From DASUPK01 sp963804595 (GTDB lineage Bacteria; Actinomycetota; Thermoleophilia; Solirubrobacterales; 70-9), in NCBI GenBank assembly GCA_963804595.1, contig CAWDQZ010000005.1, positions 54,051-118,050 of the forward strand: 64,000 bases of DNA, written 5' to 3'. The notes under the pieces are model-generated. The model was not told the DNA's origin and did not search any database. It was given only the letters and a program-made list of their open reading frames with translations. Below are positions 52,800-62,066 of this stretch, in pieces; the first letter of the stretch is position 1; each line of letters begins with the position of its first letter. A program made the translations under genes and the position numbers.

Positions 52800-54141
52800 T
52801 GGCGTGCGGCCCGGCTTCCCGGCTCGCTCGGACTCGGCGCAAGCAGTCCGGCGCGCTCCAGCCGCTCGCGCGGCTCGAGCGACAACCGCGTATGCCAGCC
52901 CGGAGCGCCGCGCGATGTCGAGCATGCTGGGGCCGCCGTCGCTTTGGTTCAGAACCCAGAGCAGGGCGCGCTCGTCGTCCGGGCGTGGCCACCGCTCCGC
53001 CGGCGGATCGATAGAGACCGCGCCGCCCGAGCTGTGGCTCGCCGAACGGGCTGAGGTTGAGAGGTCGGCGGTTGCTCTCGAGCACCTCGACGAGCTCGAG
53101 GCATCGTTCGACGGCCTCCGCGAGCGGCCTCGGGCCGGATCCGCTCCAAGCCGTCGGCCGACGTGTGATAGCCGCTCGAACTCCCCGTGCGGGGTGCGCA
53201 TCAGGGTGCCGACCGGAAGGTCGAACCCCGGGGAGCAGAACTGGCGCTCGTCCCCGCCCCATGGCTCCCAGGGCAGGACGCGATGCGGCTCGTCCGAGTC
53301 CCGCAGGACCGTTTCCATCGCCAGGTCAACTTCGGCGTCGGCGCGACGGCTGCGCTTGTAGGTGAGGTTTCCCTCGTCGCCGATGCAGGAGAGCGTCAGA
53401 CCGTGCTCGACGCGATCGAGCCGCTCGCGGTTCTGATGGAGCCAGGCGAGCGGGCCGATCGTGCCGGGGGCGAAGAGGATGCGGTAGGAGTGGCGAAGCC
53501 GGCGGCCCAGGAGCTGCCTTCCCGAGCATCGTCGCGACAGCGATCCCCGAGAGGTTGTCGTTCGCGAGCGAGGGGTGGCAGACGTAGGTCGAGACGAGGA
53601 CTTCCTCCTCGCCCTCCCCCTCGACCAACAGCTCGGCATAGGTGAGGTGGCCCGGCTCGAGCGTCGAGTCGATCACGACCTCATACTCGCCCGGCTGCAA
53701 CTCGAGCAGCTTCTCGTGGGAGAGGCAGAAGCCCCAGGTCCGCTCGTAGTACGACGTTCTGTAGGGCACTACCTCGGGCTGCTCGGGGAGGGTGTGGAGG
53801 CGCTCCCGTAGCGCGTCCAGCGGAAGGGTCGCGTGCACCGGCTCGCTGTAGGAGACGACATGCAGGGTTGAGTCCTGGGAATCGACGACACGGGTGCCGT
53901 CCGGGGCGGTGATGTGCGCCTCGCGGAGGTTCCACTCGTCGGGAACGATCCAGTCGAACACGCGGGTCCCGCTCGGGATCTCAGTCCGCGCGAGCGGGAT
54001 CTGCTCCTCGAGGACGTCGAAGGTCGCCCGCACGCCGTCGCCGGTCAGGCTGCGGCAGAGCGGAAACAGCCGGCGCATCAGCTCGTAAGCCTCGCGTCCG
54101 ACGTCTTCCCGCTGGGCGGGTTCTGCAAGGACGGAGGTCAC
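52797..54141 (-). pseudogene. DUF4910 aminopeptidase-like protein, frameshifted
   Basis: Starts at GTG 54141, overlapping the PIG-L stop. EAYELMRRLFPLCRSLTGDG, FDWIVPDEWNLREAHITAPD, TSYYERTWGFCLSHEKLLEL and LVSTYVCHPSLANDNLSGIA match the DUF2172/DUF4910 family, in which an M28-like zinc-peptidase fold is combined with a C-terminal winged helix (ALLWVLNQSDGGPSMLDIAR at about 52960-52900 fits that). Frame changes near 53530, 53160 and 53020 break it. The family is found in polysaccharide and glycolipid clusters, with unknown substrate. Confidence 0.7.
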
Positions 54142-54799
54142 GCGAGCACGGCCTTGCGGCAGTAGAAGGCTTCCGCGTGCGAGCTCGGCGAGTTGCACTC
54201 CATGCCGCGCAGCCGCAGCAGGCTCGAGAACAGGTCCTCCCGGAACCAGTGCTTGGACCGCTGGGAGGCGAAGTGATCCATCAGGTGCTCGATCTTGCGC
54301 TGCGAGAGGCGCTCGGAGAGGGGGACGAACGCATTGGGCGCGCTCATGTCGCCGTCGTACTTCGGCACCTCGTACTCGAGGATCAGGTGGTCGCGGAAGG
54401 TGTTCCAGGTGAGCTCGCAGGTGACCCGGTGGTCCTGGTGGAGGTCGTCGCGCTGATGGGTGAAGACCACGTCCGGGGAGAACTCGGCCTTCAGGCCCTC
54501 GAAGAAGTCCTTCACCTTCTTGCCCTCGTAGGGAAAGAAGCCGTCCGGGAAATCGCAGATCCGCACCTCGCTGTCCGCGACGCCGTCGAGCAGCGCCTCG
54601 GCGCTTCTCCTCGCCTCCTCGGCGCGCTCGCCCTCGCCGCTGAGGACCACCCAGAGGATCTCCGAGACCGCCGCCTGCCTCGATCAGCTTCAGGAGCGTC
54701 CCGGCGCAGCCGATCTCGATGTCGTCCGGATGCGCGCCGATCGCGAGCGCGCGAGCGCGTGGATCCGTTCTGCCCCCCGAAGGACAGCGGCAGCATCAT
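54138..54799 (-). CDS. PIG-L/LmbE-type N-acetylglucosamine deacetylase, two indels
   Basis: Expected start ATG 54799. Removing one C from the C6 run at 54773-54778 gives ARALAIGAHPDDIEIGCAG, the zinc motif AHPDD, and one more shift near 54668 joins ILWVVLSGEGERAEEARRSA. The last frame (54650-54138) has VFTHQRDDLHQDHRVTCELT, the second metal-site motif with HxDH, and YEVPKYDGDMSAPNAFVPLS. PIG-L enzymes deacetylate GlcNAc-type sugars on lipids or small molecules. Stop overlaps the DUF4910 start. Confidence 0.8.
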
Positions 54800-55615
54800 C
54801 CAGAGGCCGCGTACTCGAGGTCGCGGCCGCGACATGCGGTCGGGATCCCACACCTGCCAGGGAGCGTCACCGCTCTCGTGCAGCGTCTCGAGCCACTGCT
54901 GGTCCTTCAGCGTGTCCATCGGGGCCCAGAATCCCTCGTGCCGCTGAGCGAGCACCTTCCCGGCCGGAAGCAGGCGCTGCAGCGGCTCCTCGACGAGGTC
55001 CTCGCCGGGGCGCAGCTGGTCGAGGAACTCCCGGCGCAGGATGAAGTAGCCGCCGTTGATCCAGATGTCGGAGCCCATCACGTCCCGCATCGCCCGGACA
55101 CGACCGTCGCCGGCCATCGAGACCACGTGGAAGCTGTAGTTGGGGCGCACCGCGAGGAAGCTCGCCATGGCCTGCTCTTCGCTGGCGCGCGCGATCATCG
55201 CGGGCAGGTCCGCATCGGTCAGCGTGTCCCCGTAGTTGGCGAGGAAGAGCTCGTCGTCGGCCAGCAGGTGGCGCACGGCGCGCAGCCGCTCTCCGATCGG
55301 CGCCCGCAGCCCGGTGTCCACGAAGGTGATGTTCCAATCGTGGATGTCGGTCTTCAGAAGGTGGACCTCCGCGCCGCCGTTCGACAGCACGAAGTCGTTC
55401 GCCATCGCCTCGTTGTAGGTGAGGAAGAACTGCTTGATCGCTTCGGCCCTGTAGCCGAGGCAGAGCACGAAGTCGGTGAAGCCGAAGTGGGCGTAGTACT
55501 TCATCACGTGCCAGAGGACGGGCCGCGGGCCGATCGGGATCATCGGCTTGGGCACGGTTGCGGAGGCCTCGCGCATCCTCAGGCCCTGGCCACCGCAGAA
55601 GATCACCACCTTCAT
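54790..55615 (-). CDS. rfbF: Glucose-1-phosphate cytidylyltransferase-like nucleotidyltransferase
   Basis: MKVVIFCGGQGLRMREASAT is the nucleotidyltransferase glycine-rich loop, IPIGPRPVLWHVMKYYAHFG and FVLCLGYRAEAIKQFFLTYN match RfbF-type cytidylyltransferases, with ANYGDTLTDADLPAMIARAS and GGYFILRREFLDQLRPGEDL later. It makes CDP-glucose from CTP and glucose 1-phosphate. The natural stop seems lost; the frame runs on into the PIG-L gene, and the true end should be near 54790-54810. CDP-glucose 4,6-dehydratase is not identified here. Start overlaps the methyltransferase stop (ATGA). Confidence 0.82.
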
Positions 55616-56889
55616 ATGACTCTCACCTCCGGGATCGGGACCACGAACTGCGCACCCCAGTCGCGGGCGTGCGAGAGCTGAGCAACGATCTCATCGCTCA
55701 GGTTCCAGGGCAGGATCAGGATGAAGTCCGGCCGAGCCTGCTCGAGCGCCTCGGGATGGTGGATCGGAATCCGGGTGCCGGGCAGGAACTGTCCCTGCTT
55801 GTACGGGTTGCGGTCGACCGTGAACTCGAGCAGGTCGGCGCGGATGCCGCAGTAGTTGAGCAGCGTGTTTCCCTTCCCGGGAGCGCCGTAGCCGGCGACC
55901 CGCTTCCCCTTGCGGTGGCAGTCGATGAGGAATTCGAGCAGCCTGCACTTGGTATCGGTCACCCGCGGCGCGAAGGCCCGGTGCCCCTCCAGGCGGTCAA
56001 GGCCGAGCTCCCGCTCGCGTTCAGCGAGCTCAGCAACACCGCCACTTATCGGGTGTCGGGCTCCTTCCTCCAGCTGTGCATAGACCCTGAGCGACCCGCC
56101 ATGCGAGGTCAGCTCGTCAACGTCGAACACCTCGAGACCGTGGGCGGCGAGCACGTTCCTGGCGGTGAGGAAGGAGAAGTAGGAGAAGTGCTCGTGATAG
56201 ATCGTGTCGAACTGGTTCCCCTCCATCAGGCGCACCAGATGAGGGAACTCGATCGTGACCACACCCTCGGGAGCAAGGATCCGCTGCATGCCGGCGGTGA
56301 AGTCGTTCAGGTCGGGTACGTGGGCGAAGACGTTGTTCGCGACGAGCAGGTCGGCCTGGTGGCCCTCCTCTGCCAGGCGTGACGCAAGCTCACGGCCGAA
56401 GAAATCGACGACGGTCTCTATCCCTCGCTCGCGGGCGACCTCCGCGACGTTGGCCGCGGGCTCGACCCCCAGCGCGGGTATACCGCGCTCCACGAGATGT
56501 TGGAGGAGGTAGCCGTCGTTGCTCGCCACCTCCACCACCTGGCTGTCGGCCCCCAGGCCGAAGCGCTCGACCACCGAGTCCACGTAGTCGCGCGCGTGAG
56601 CAACCCAGGAGTCCGAATACGAAGAGAAGTAGGCATATTCGGTGAAGATCTCCTCCGGCGCGACGAGCTCCTCGAGCTGCACCAGCAGACAGTGCTCGCA
56701 GACACGGACATGGAGCGGGTAGAAGGCCTCCATCTCGCCGAGCCGCTCCGCGGGAACGTAGCTCTCGCAAAGTGGGGACATGCCGAGGTCTACAAAGGTG
56801 TGGCGGAGCGGAGCCGAGCAGAAACGGCAGCAGGGCACGCCCGAGGGGGCTGACCCCGTTTCAACCTGGTCTCGAAGCTCGACTTCCAT
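55612..56889 (-). CDS. SAM-dependent C-methyltransferase for NDP-sugars
   Basis: 425 residues from ATG 56889. An N-terminal zinc-binding module (CRFCSAPLRHTFVDLGMSPL, then VRVCEHCLLVQLEE) precedes the class I methyltransferase core (VVEVASNDGYLLQHLVERGI) and the C-terminal domain EFPHLVRLMEGNQFDTIYHE, HEHFSYFS, then RVAGYGAPGKGNTLLNYCGI. These are the marks of TylC3/NovU/EryBIII-type C-methyltransferases that add a branch methyl to dNDP-4-keto-sugars. With the cytidylyltransferase it points to a branched-chain CDP-sugar; the exact sugar is inferred. Confidence 0.88.
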   Translation of the reverse strand: MEVELRDQVETGSAPSGVPCCRFCSAPLRHTFVDLGMSPLCESYVPAERLGEMEAFYPLHVRVCEHCLLVQLEELVAPEEIFTEYAYFSSYSDSWVAHARDYVDSVVERFGLGADSQVVEVASNDGYLLQHLVERGIPALGVEPAANVAEVARERGIETVVDFFGRELASRLAEEGHQADLLVANNVFAHVPDLNDFTAGMQRILAPEGVVTIEFPHLVRLMEGNQFDTIYHEHFSYFSFLTARNVLAAHGLEVFDVDELTSHGGSLRVYAQLEEGARHPISGGVAELAERERELGLDRLEGHRAFAPRVTDTKCRLLEFLIDCHRKGKRVAGYGAPGKGNTLLNYCGIRADLLEFTVDRNPYKQGQFLPGTRIPIHHPEALEQARPDFILILPWNLSDEIVAQLSHARDWGAQFVVPIPEVRVI

Positions 56890-57035
56890 GAACCGCTCTG
56901 GGGGCACCAACGTCGAGCGCGCCTCGATTCTCGCGCGCGGACCTGAGCGAATCGCGATCGGTTCCAATTACGTTGGATCCGCGGCTCGGCCGCGTCCCCC
57001 AACGCGGACATCAGCCGTTGTCCCATTGGGCGACG

Positions 57036-58617
57036 ATGACCGAACCGGAGCTACAGCTGGATCCCAGGCTGGATGGGGCCGACATACGCGCTCCCCTGGA
57101 GCTGGACGATCCGGCGCGCTCCTTCCCGTCGCTCCCGCGGACCCGAAGGTTCGTGCCACGCACCCAGGTGGGGGAGATCCCCGAAGGCCGGCTGCGCGGG
57201 TCGATCTGCCGACGCGACGCGATCTACCGCCGCACCCTTGCTTTCGCTGACCTCGCCTCGGCGGCCATCGCCGTGTTGATCGGTGTGCCGATCCTGGGCA
57301 ACGATGGCCTCAACCCGATTGCGCTCCTCGCCCTTCCGTTGGTGCTCGTCGTCGGAAAGCTCACGGGCCTCTACGACCGCGACGAGCACCTGATCAGGAA
57401 GACGACGCTCGATGAGGTCCCCACCCTGTTCTGGGTCGCAACCCTCTACGCGCTCCTCATCTTCCTGGCCGGGGACCTGATCGTCGATGGCGGCTTCGGC
57501 CGCGACCAGGCGGTCGGAGTCTGGGCGCTGCTGTTCGTGAGCATGATCACGATTAGGGCTCTCGCCAGAAACGTGGCCCGAAGAGTCTCCGGCGAGGAGC
57601 GATGCCTGATCCTGGGCGACGCCGAGACGGCGGAGTGGATCACGCGCCGGTTCCGTGAGGCGCCCGGGTTGAAGGCCCGGGTGATCGGGAGAGCGCCGCT
57701 CGCGTCGGTCTTCGGCCGGAACGGCTCGGGCGCGAACGGCGCCAACGGCCACGGGCACAACGGGCACAACGGGCACAACGGCGGCCCGCGAATCGACGAC
57801 CTGGAGCGTCTGCTCACCGCGGAACGGATCGAGCGCGCGATCATCTCGCCGCGAGGGGGGATCTCCGATGACCTTCTGAACACGACCCGGACCCTGAAGA
57901 GGATGGGGCTGAGGGTGAGTGTGCTGCCGCGACTGCCCGAGGTGGTGGGCTCGTCCGTCGAATTGGACGACGTCGATGGGATCACGCTGCTCGCGATGCG
58001 CCGGTTCGGCCTGACGCGCTCCTCGGGGGCCGTCAAGCGCGCGTTCGACTTCGTCGGCGCCGGTCTGATCCTGCTCGTGCTCGCCCCACTCCTGGCGACG
58101 ATCGCGGTTGCGATCAAGCTCGACTCCCGCGGTCCCGTCCTCTTCCGGCAGAGGCGCATGGGCCGTCACGGCGTCCCGTTCGAGATGCTCAAGTTCCGCA
58201 CGATGGTGGACGGAGCCGAGGCTCAGAAGACCGCACTTGCAGCGCGAAACGAGGCGGCCGGCGGACTCTTCAAGATCAAGGAAGACCCGCGAATTACCCG
58301 GGTCGGCAACCGCCTACGCCAGATCTCACTCGATGAGCTGCCGCAGCTGTTGAACGTGCTGCGCGGTGAAATGTCCCTCGTCGGTCCTCGGCCACTGGTG
58401 CTCGACGAGGACGATCAGGATCGAGGGCTGGCGCCGCTCGCGACTCGAGCTCCCGCCTGGGATGACGGGCCCATGGCAGGTCTTCGGCTCGGCCCGAATT
58501 CCGCTCAATGAGATGGTCAAGATCGACTATCTCTACGGGGCAAATTGGTCGCTGTGGCTCGACGTCAAGACCCTGCTGCGAACGGTGCCGTTCGTGCTGG
58601 GGCGGCGGGGCCTGTGA
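57036..58617 (+). CDS. Polyprenyl-phosphate sugar-1-phosphate transferase (initiating), one frameshift
   Basis: From ATG 57036. N-terminal TM bundle (LAFADLASAAIAVLIGVPIL onward), a CoA/NAD-like middle domain (CLILGDAETAEWITRRFREA), a Gly/His/Asn linker (three 9-bp repeats at 57752), and the bac_transf domain: KRAFDFVGAGLILLVLAPLL, VLFRQRRMGRHGVPFEMLKF, RQISLDELPQLLNVLRGEMS. The frame breaks near 58417 (extra G in CAGGATC); the second frame continues EGWRRSRLELPPGMTGPWQV and YLYGANWSLWLDVKTLLRTV to 58617. It starts the lipid-linked repeat unit. The 48-residue protein follows, coupled by GTGA. Confidence 0.85.
57752..57778 (+). repeat. Three 9-bp tandem repeats in the sugar transferase linker
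   Basis: CGGGCACAA repeated three times encodes GHN-type tripeptides between two domains of the sugar transferase. Short slippage-prone linker repeats like this vary in length between strains. Confidence 0.8.
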
Positions 58618-58760
58618 ACGAACCGGGTGGACATCAGCGGAGCCGGCACACCGCGAGTCGGGCCCGCAGGAAGGCGTCAGCGGAGCCGCCAAAGGAGCTC
58701 AAGCGGATCTGCCTCTGTCCGCGATGCCTGGCCGAGGCCAGAAGGGCTGCCCGGCGATGA
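58614..58760 (+). CDS. Small protein (48 aa) with Cys motif
   Basis: GTG 58614 overlaps the sugar transferase stop, and its TGA overlaps the next gene's ATG (ATGA), so three genes are translationally chained. It is basic (RARRKASAEPPKELKR) with a Cys cluster RICLCPRCLAEARR, a possible metal-binding CxCxxC. No homologue recognised. Its position between a sugar transferase and a LuxR-type regulator suggests a small accessory or regulatory role. Confidence 0.55.
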   Translation: MNEPGGHQRSRHTASRARRKASAEPPKELKRICLCPRCLAEARRAARR

Positions 58761-59551
58761 CGCCTGAGCGAACAGGCACTCTCGAGACCAGTCCGTCGCC
58801 GGACCGTCCTGCAGAGGGGAGACTTCCCGCGCGAGCTCCAAACCGCAAAAGTCCGACCGACCATCGTCCGTTCCTGAGTCGAATGGGTTTTGGAAATGGA
58901 AGAGGCGAGGGGCTGTCCGTAGCGTTGTGCGGCAGCGATCGCGATTTCCGCGACCGCGTGGCCGTGGCCCTCGAAGCCGGCGGCCATGCGGTTCTGGCGC
59001 ACTCTGCGAGTGGCGATGGGCTGCTGGCCTCCTGCATTGGGCACGAGCCCGCTTGCATCGTGGTCGCTGCACAACGGCCAGACCGATCGACCGTGGCGAT
59101 CGTGCGGCTGGTTCGCTCGAGGCTCGAGGACCTCCCCGCAGTCCTGGTCTGCAAACGCGGGCGCATCTCCGATGTCCGGCGCGCACTCGAATTGGGCGTC
59201 GACGGAATCGTGCTGGAGGAAGGCCTCGACGCGCTGGGGCCGGTGGTTGAGGCCGTGTGCGCGGGTCAGGTGTCGGCACCCAGTGAGCAGCGTCAGGCGC
59301 TGCGGGCGCGCGCGCTGACAGCGCGCGAGAAGCAGGTTTTGATGCTGGTGGTAGCGGGGCTGACCAATCCTCAGATCGCCGCCCAACTGTTTCTCGCGGA
59401 GAGCACCGTGAAGAGCCATCTGTCTTCGGCCTTCGGCAAGCTCGGGGTCTCCTCTCGAAGCGAAGCGGTCGCCCTCATCCTCGACCCCGAACGCGGACGC
59501 AGGCTCGGCATCGGCGTGGTCCCTGCGCCCGCCGCTGCCGTCGGCCACTAG
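58757..59551 (+). CDS. LuxR-type regulator with degenerate receiver domain
   Basis: 264 residues. A Pro/Arg-rich leader (about 50) is followed by a receiver-like domain LSVALCGSDRDFRDRVAVAL; at the phosphoacceptor position it reads CIVVAAQRPDRS, without Asp, and the Lys position is VLEEGL, so it should not be phosphorylated in the usual way. The HTH is normal: LTAREKQVLMLVVAGLTNPQ, then AAQLFLAESTVKSHLSSAFG. It is coupled to the sugar transferase operon and may control it. The 158 bp after it (59552-59708) have no feature I can name. Confidence 0.85.
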   Translation: MTPERTGTLETSPSPDRPAEGRLPARAPNRKSPTDHRPFLSRMGFGNGRGEGLSVALCGSDRDFRDRVAVALEAGGHAVLAHSASGDGLLASCIGHEPACIVVAAQRPDRSTVAIVRLVRSRLEDLPAVLVCKRGRISDVRRALELGVDGIVLEEGLDALGPVVEAVCAGQVSAPSEQRQALRARALTAREKQVLMLVVAGLTNPQIAAQLFLAESTVKSHLSSAFGKLGVSSRSEAVALILDPERGRRLGIGVVPAPAAAVGH

Positions 59552-59708
59552 CAATCCCGGGAACTCGCGCCTCCTGCTGTACGAGCTTCGATCGACCGAG
59601 ATTCGGATGAGTTGTGGTTTCGTAGCAATCGCAGGCCTACTGCAAAAAAGGCACCGGCACGGGGCGTTTTTATGGAGATGGGACTGCCAAGACCAGTACA
59701 GCCGTAGC

Positions 59709-60077
59709 ATGATCTTTACGTTGGAGATCTCGCTCGGATTCGACGAGTTCGGTTGGAGCGCCCTGCAGGACCAGGCGCACGCGGACGGGCTGGAGCTCGA
59801 CCAGTTGATCGATCTGGCTTGCAGCTATTACGAGTCGCAGCTCGGCTCAGACCGAACGGCGATGCGCGTGCCGCGTTTCGAACGATCCGCCGGCGGACGG
59901 GAGGACCGCGCCTTGCAGCTCGAGATGGGGGCGGAGACTCGTCGTCGACTCGAGCAGGAGGCTCTGCGTCAAGGCGTCGGGCTCGAGCGTCTGCTCGAGC
60001 ACGCCGCGATGTTCTACCTCGCCGACCTCGACGCCGGTCGGGTGACCGAGAAGATCGTCCGACTCACCGGCCGCTAG
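59709..60077 (+). CDS. Small protein with two ribbon-helix-helix-like repeats
   Basis: 122 residues from ATG 59709. Two similar halves: FTLEISLGFDEFGWSALQDQ then LDQLIDLACSYYESQL, and ALQLEMGAETRRRLEQEALR then LERLLEHAAMFYLADL. Each reads as strand-helix-helix, as in RHH DNA-binding proteins (MetJ/Arc type), so one chain could make a dimer-like DNA-binding unit. No family recognised. It is followed by the convergent ECF sigma factor gene. Confidence 0.62.
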   Translation: MIFTLEISLGFDEFGWSALQDQAHADGLELDQLIDLACSYYESQLGSDRTAMRVPRFERSAGGREDRALQLEMGAETRRRLEQEALRQGVGLERLLEHAAMFYLADLDAGRVTEKIVRLTGR

Positions 60078-60108
60078 CTGCGGTCACCGAGTCTCGCCGG
60101 GACGCAGC

Positions 60109-60714
60109 TCAGGACGCCTGAAGCGAGGTGACGGGAGCGACTCCGAGCTCCCGCAGCGAGACCTTCAGCGCAGCACGCCCGCGATGATGCAACCCCTGGA
60201 TCGAAGCCTCGCTCTTTCCGAGTCGCTCGGCGATCTCGGTCGGCGAGAGGCCCCCAATGTGCCGCAGGACCAGCACCTGCCGCTGTGACTCGGGCAAGTC
60301 CGCCAGCGCCGTCTTGAGGGCATCCGTGTACTCGAGCGACGTCTGTTCCTGACCGTCTTCGCTGATCCATACCTCCTCGACAGGGATCTGCCTCTTGGAG
60401 CGGAGGTGATCCAGCGCCGCATTCCGTGCGACGCGCATGATCCATGCGGCGAATGGGACATCCCGCTGCTCGTATTTCCGAATCGCGCGCATCAGCTTTG
60501 CAAAGACGTCCTGGGTGATGTCCTCGGCCGCATGGTGGTCGTGGACGATGCTCTGGACGAACCGCTGCACGTCGTCGGAGTAGCGGGAGTAGAGATATGA
60601 CAGCGCGTCCCAGTCCCCCGCCTTGGCCGCGGCAATTGCCTTCCGCTCCAGGTGGCGGGCATGCTTCTCCCTGTCCTCGGCGGCGGTCGGAACGACGCCA
60701 TTCTCCGTTGCCAT
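60109..60714 (-). CDS. ECF-type RNA polymerase sigma factor
   Basis: 201 residues from ATG 60714 (60753 also in frame). Region 2: LYSRYSDDVQRFVQSIVHDH, EDITQDVFAKLMRAIRKYEQ and VPFAAWIMRVARNAALDHLR. Region 4: ADLPESQRQVLVLRHIGGLS, PTEIAERLGKSEASIQGLHH. Typical of ECF sigma factors. No anti-sigma gene is adjacent. An inverted repeat at 60791-60830 lies in its promoter region. Confidence 0.9.
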   Translation of the reverse strand: MATENGVVPTAAEDREKHARHLERKAIAAAKAGDWDALSYLYSRYSDDVQRFVQSIVHDHHAAEDITQDVFAKLMRAIRKYEQRDVPFAAWIMRVARNAALDHLRSKRQIPVEEVWISEDGQEQTSLEYTDALKTALADLPESQRQVLVLRHIGGLSPTEIAERLGKSEASIQGLHHRGRAALKVSLRELGVAPVTSLQAS

Positions 60715-60790
60715 GGTGGCAGCATGGCCGCTCGCGACGGTGCTGTGAATCACCCGTGTGCGCGATTTGGCGTTCAGTCCGATGAACGCC

Positions 60791-60830
60791 CAGTTTGCGG
60801 GAGTCCTACGTACGCACTTCTCGCAAACTG
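60791..60830. promoter_or_regulatory. Inverted repeat upstream of the ECF sigma gene
   Basis: CAGTTTGCGGGAG (60791-60803) and CTCGCAAACTG (60820-60830) can pair over 11 bp with one bulged G, around a TCCTACGTACGCA centre. It is 77 bp from the sigma factor start and 120 bp before the divergent gene at 60950. It may be an operator or a leader structure. Confidence 0.4.
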
Positions 60831-60949
60831 CTGGAAATCAGGCGCAAAAAGGGCAAGACGCCGCTGGCCTGTCCGGAGCTCAGCATAAGATTGCCGCTGT
60901 TTAAGACCTGCCAGACGGGGTATATGGTCGCGTCCTGCGGGCTGGGCCC

Positions 60950-61264
60950 ATGGGGAAAGACGAAACGAAACCCGACTCGAGCGAACGCGCTGCAAAGGCC
61001 GATCCACCCGACCGCGCTGCCGTCGACCCCGCGCTCGAGGAGGACGTGATGCGCGCCCTCCTCAACCCTGATGAGCGCAGCGCGGACGAGATCGATGAGC
61101 TGCTCACCCGCTGCGCCGCGGAGACGCTGCAGCTGCAGGCCGACCGGACTCGGACCGAGACCGCCGCTCGGGCATTGGAAGCCGACCGGGTGCGGCTGTT
61201 CGAGCTGATGGCAGAGGTTCGGGCGCTGCGCGACCGGATCAAGAAGCCCGACCAGCCTTCCTGA
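60950..61264 (+). CDS. Coiled-coil protein of unknown function
   Basis: 104 residues from ATG 60950. A charged Asp/Lys/Pro-rich leader (MGKDETKPDSSERAAKADPP) is followed by helices: ALEEDVMRALLNPDERSADE, IDELLTRCAAETLQLQADRT, ALEADRVRLFELMAEVRALR, which form a coiled coil. It is divergent from the ECF sigma gene and could be a regulator partner, but nothing in the sequence proves it. Confidence 0.65.
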   Translation: MGKDETKPDSSERAAKADPPDRAAVDPALEEDVMRALLNPDERSADEIDELLTRCAAETLQLQADRTRTETAARALEADRVRLFELMAEVRALRDRIKKPDQPS

Positions 61265-61282
61265 ACCCCGTCCTTCCGTCGC

Positions 61283-61957
61283 TCAGACCAAACCGGCTCG
61301 GACCGCCTTGGCGGCCGCTTCGGCGCGGTTGCCCGCCTCCAGCTTGTCGAGCAGGGTGGAGACATGTGTCTTGACCGTCTCCGAGCTGATCACCAGCTCC
61401 GCCGCGATCTCGTTGTTGTCCTTTCCATCGACGATCAGGCTCAGCACCTCGCTCTCACGGCCAGTCAGCTTTGGGCGGTTGTTGGCGCCGGGGACCGGCA
61501 GGGGATCAAGTGCCCGGAGCCGCTCGACCAGGGCGGAGGCCACCGGAGGGGAGAGCGCACTTTCGCCGGCGGCGGCAGCAGCGATCCCGGCCAGGATCTG
61601 GTCGCCCTCCGAGTCCTTCAGGAGACAACCGGAAGCGCCGGCTCTCATCGCGTCCATGACTTGATCGGTTTCCGGGGCGACAGCCATCAGCAGCAGTTGG
61701 ACGCCCGGGGACGCGCGGCGCAGTCTTACGGTCGCATCCAAGGCGGACCCCCCGAGCATTCGGATGTCAAGGAGGACCACTTCCGGACCCGTCTGCCTGG
61801 CGAGGGCTTCCGCATCCTTGACGTTGCCGGCCTCCCCGACGACCTCGAGGCCGCTGGCCTCCAGATGCTCGCGCAGGCCCCGACGAAAGAGGACGTGGTC
61901 ATCGGCGATCAGAACCCGGATGCCGGGCTTCGTGCCCAATGGGTTGCCGGAAGCCAC
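61283..61957 (-). CDS. NarL-type response regulator
   Basis: 224 residues. Receiver RVLIADDHVLFRRGLREHLE, phosphoacceptor LLDIRMLGGSALD near residue 59, Lys in GCLLKDSEGDQI; the conserved Thr is replaced in LLMAVAPETD. HTH: LTGRESEVLSLIVDGKDNNE, then IAAELVISSETVKTHVSTLL. No kinase nearby. It converges on the coiled-coil gene. Confidence 0.9.
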   Translation of the reverse strand: MASGNPLGTKPGIRVLIADDHVLFRRGLREHLEASGLEVVGEAGNVKDAEALARQTGPEVVLLDIRMLGGSALDATVRLRRASPGVQLLLMAVAPETDQVMDAMRAGASGCLLKDSEGDQILAGIAAAAAGESALSPPVASALVERLRALDPLPVPGANNRPKLTGRESEVLSLIVDGKDNNEIAAELVISSETVKTHVSTLLDKLEAGNRAEAAAKAVRAGLV

Positions 61958-62066
61958 GCCCCGAATCCCTCGCTCAGCTAGGCGCGACCCGGAGCGCGAG
62001 AGGAGGCAGGGGGGGCCGTACGAGATCCCCCGGCTATCACCCTTAGCGCTTTGCCAGCCAATCGCT

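Noticed and set aside
57752..57778. Short repeats considered as a regulatory iteron
   Set aside because: In-frame linker codons between two domains of the sugar transferase.
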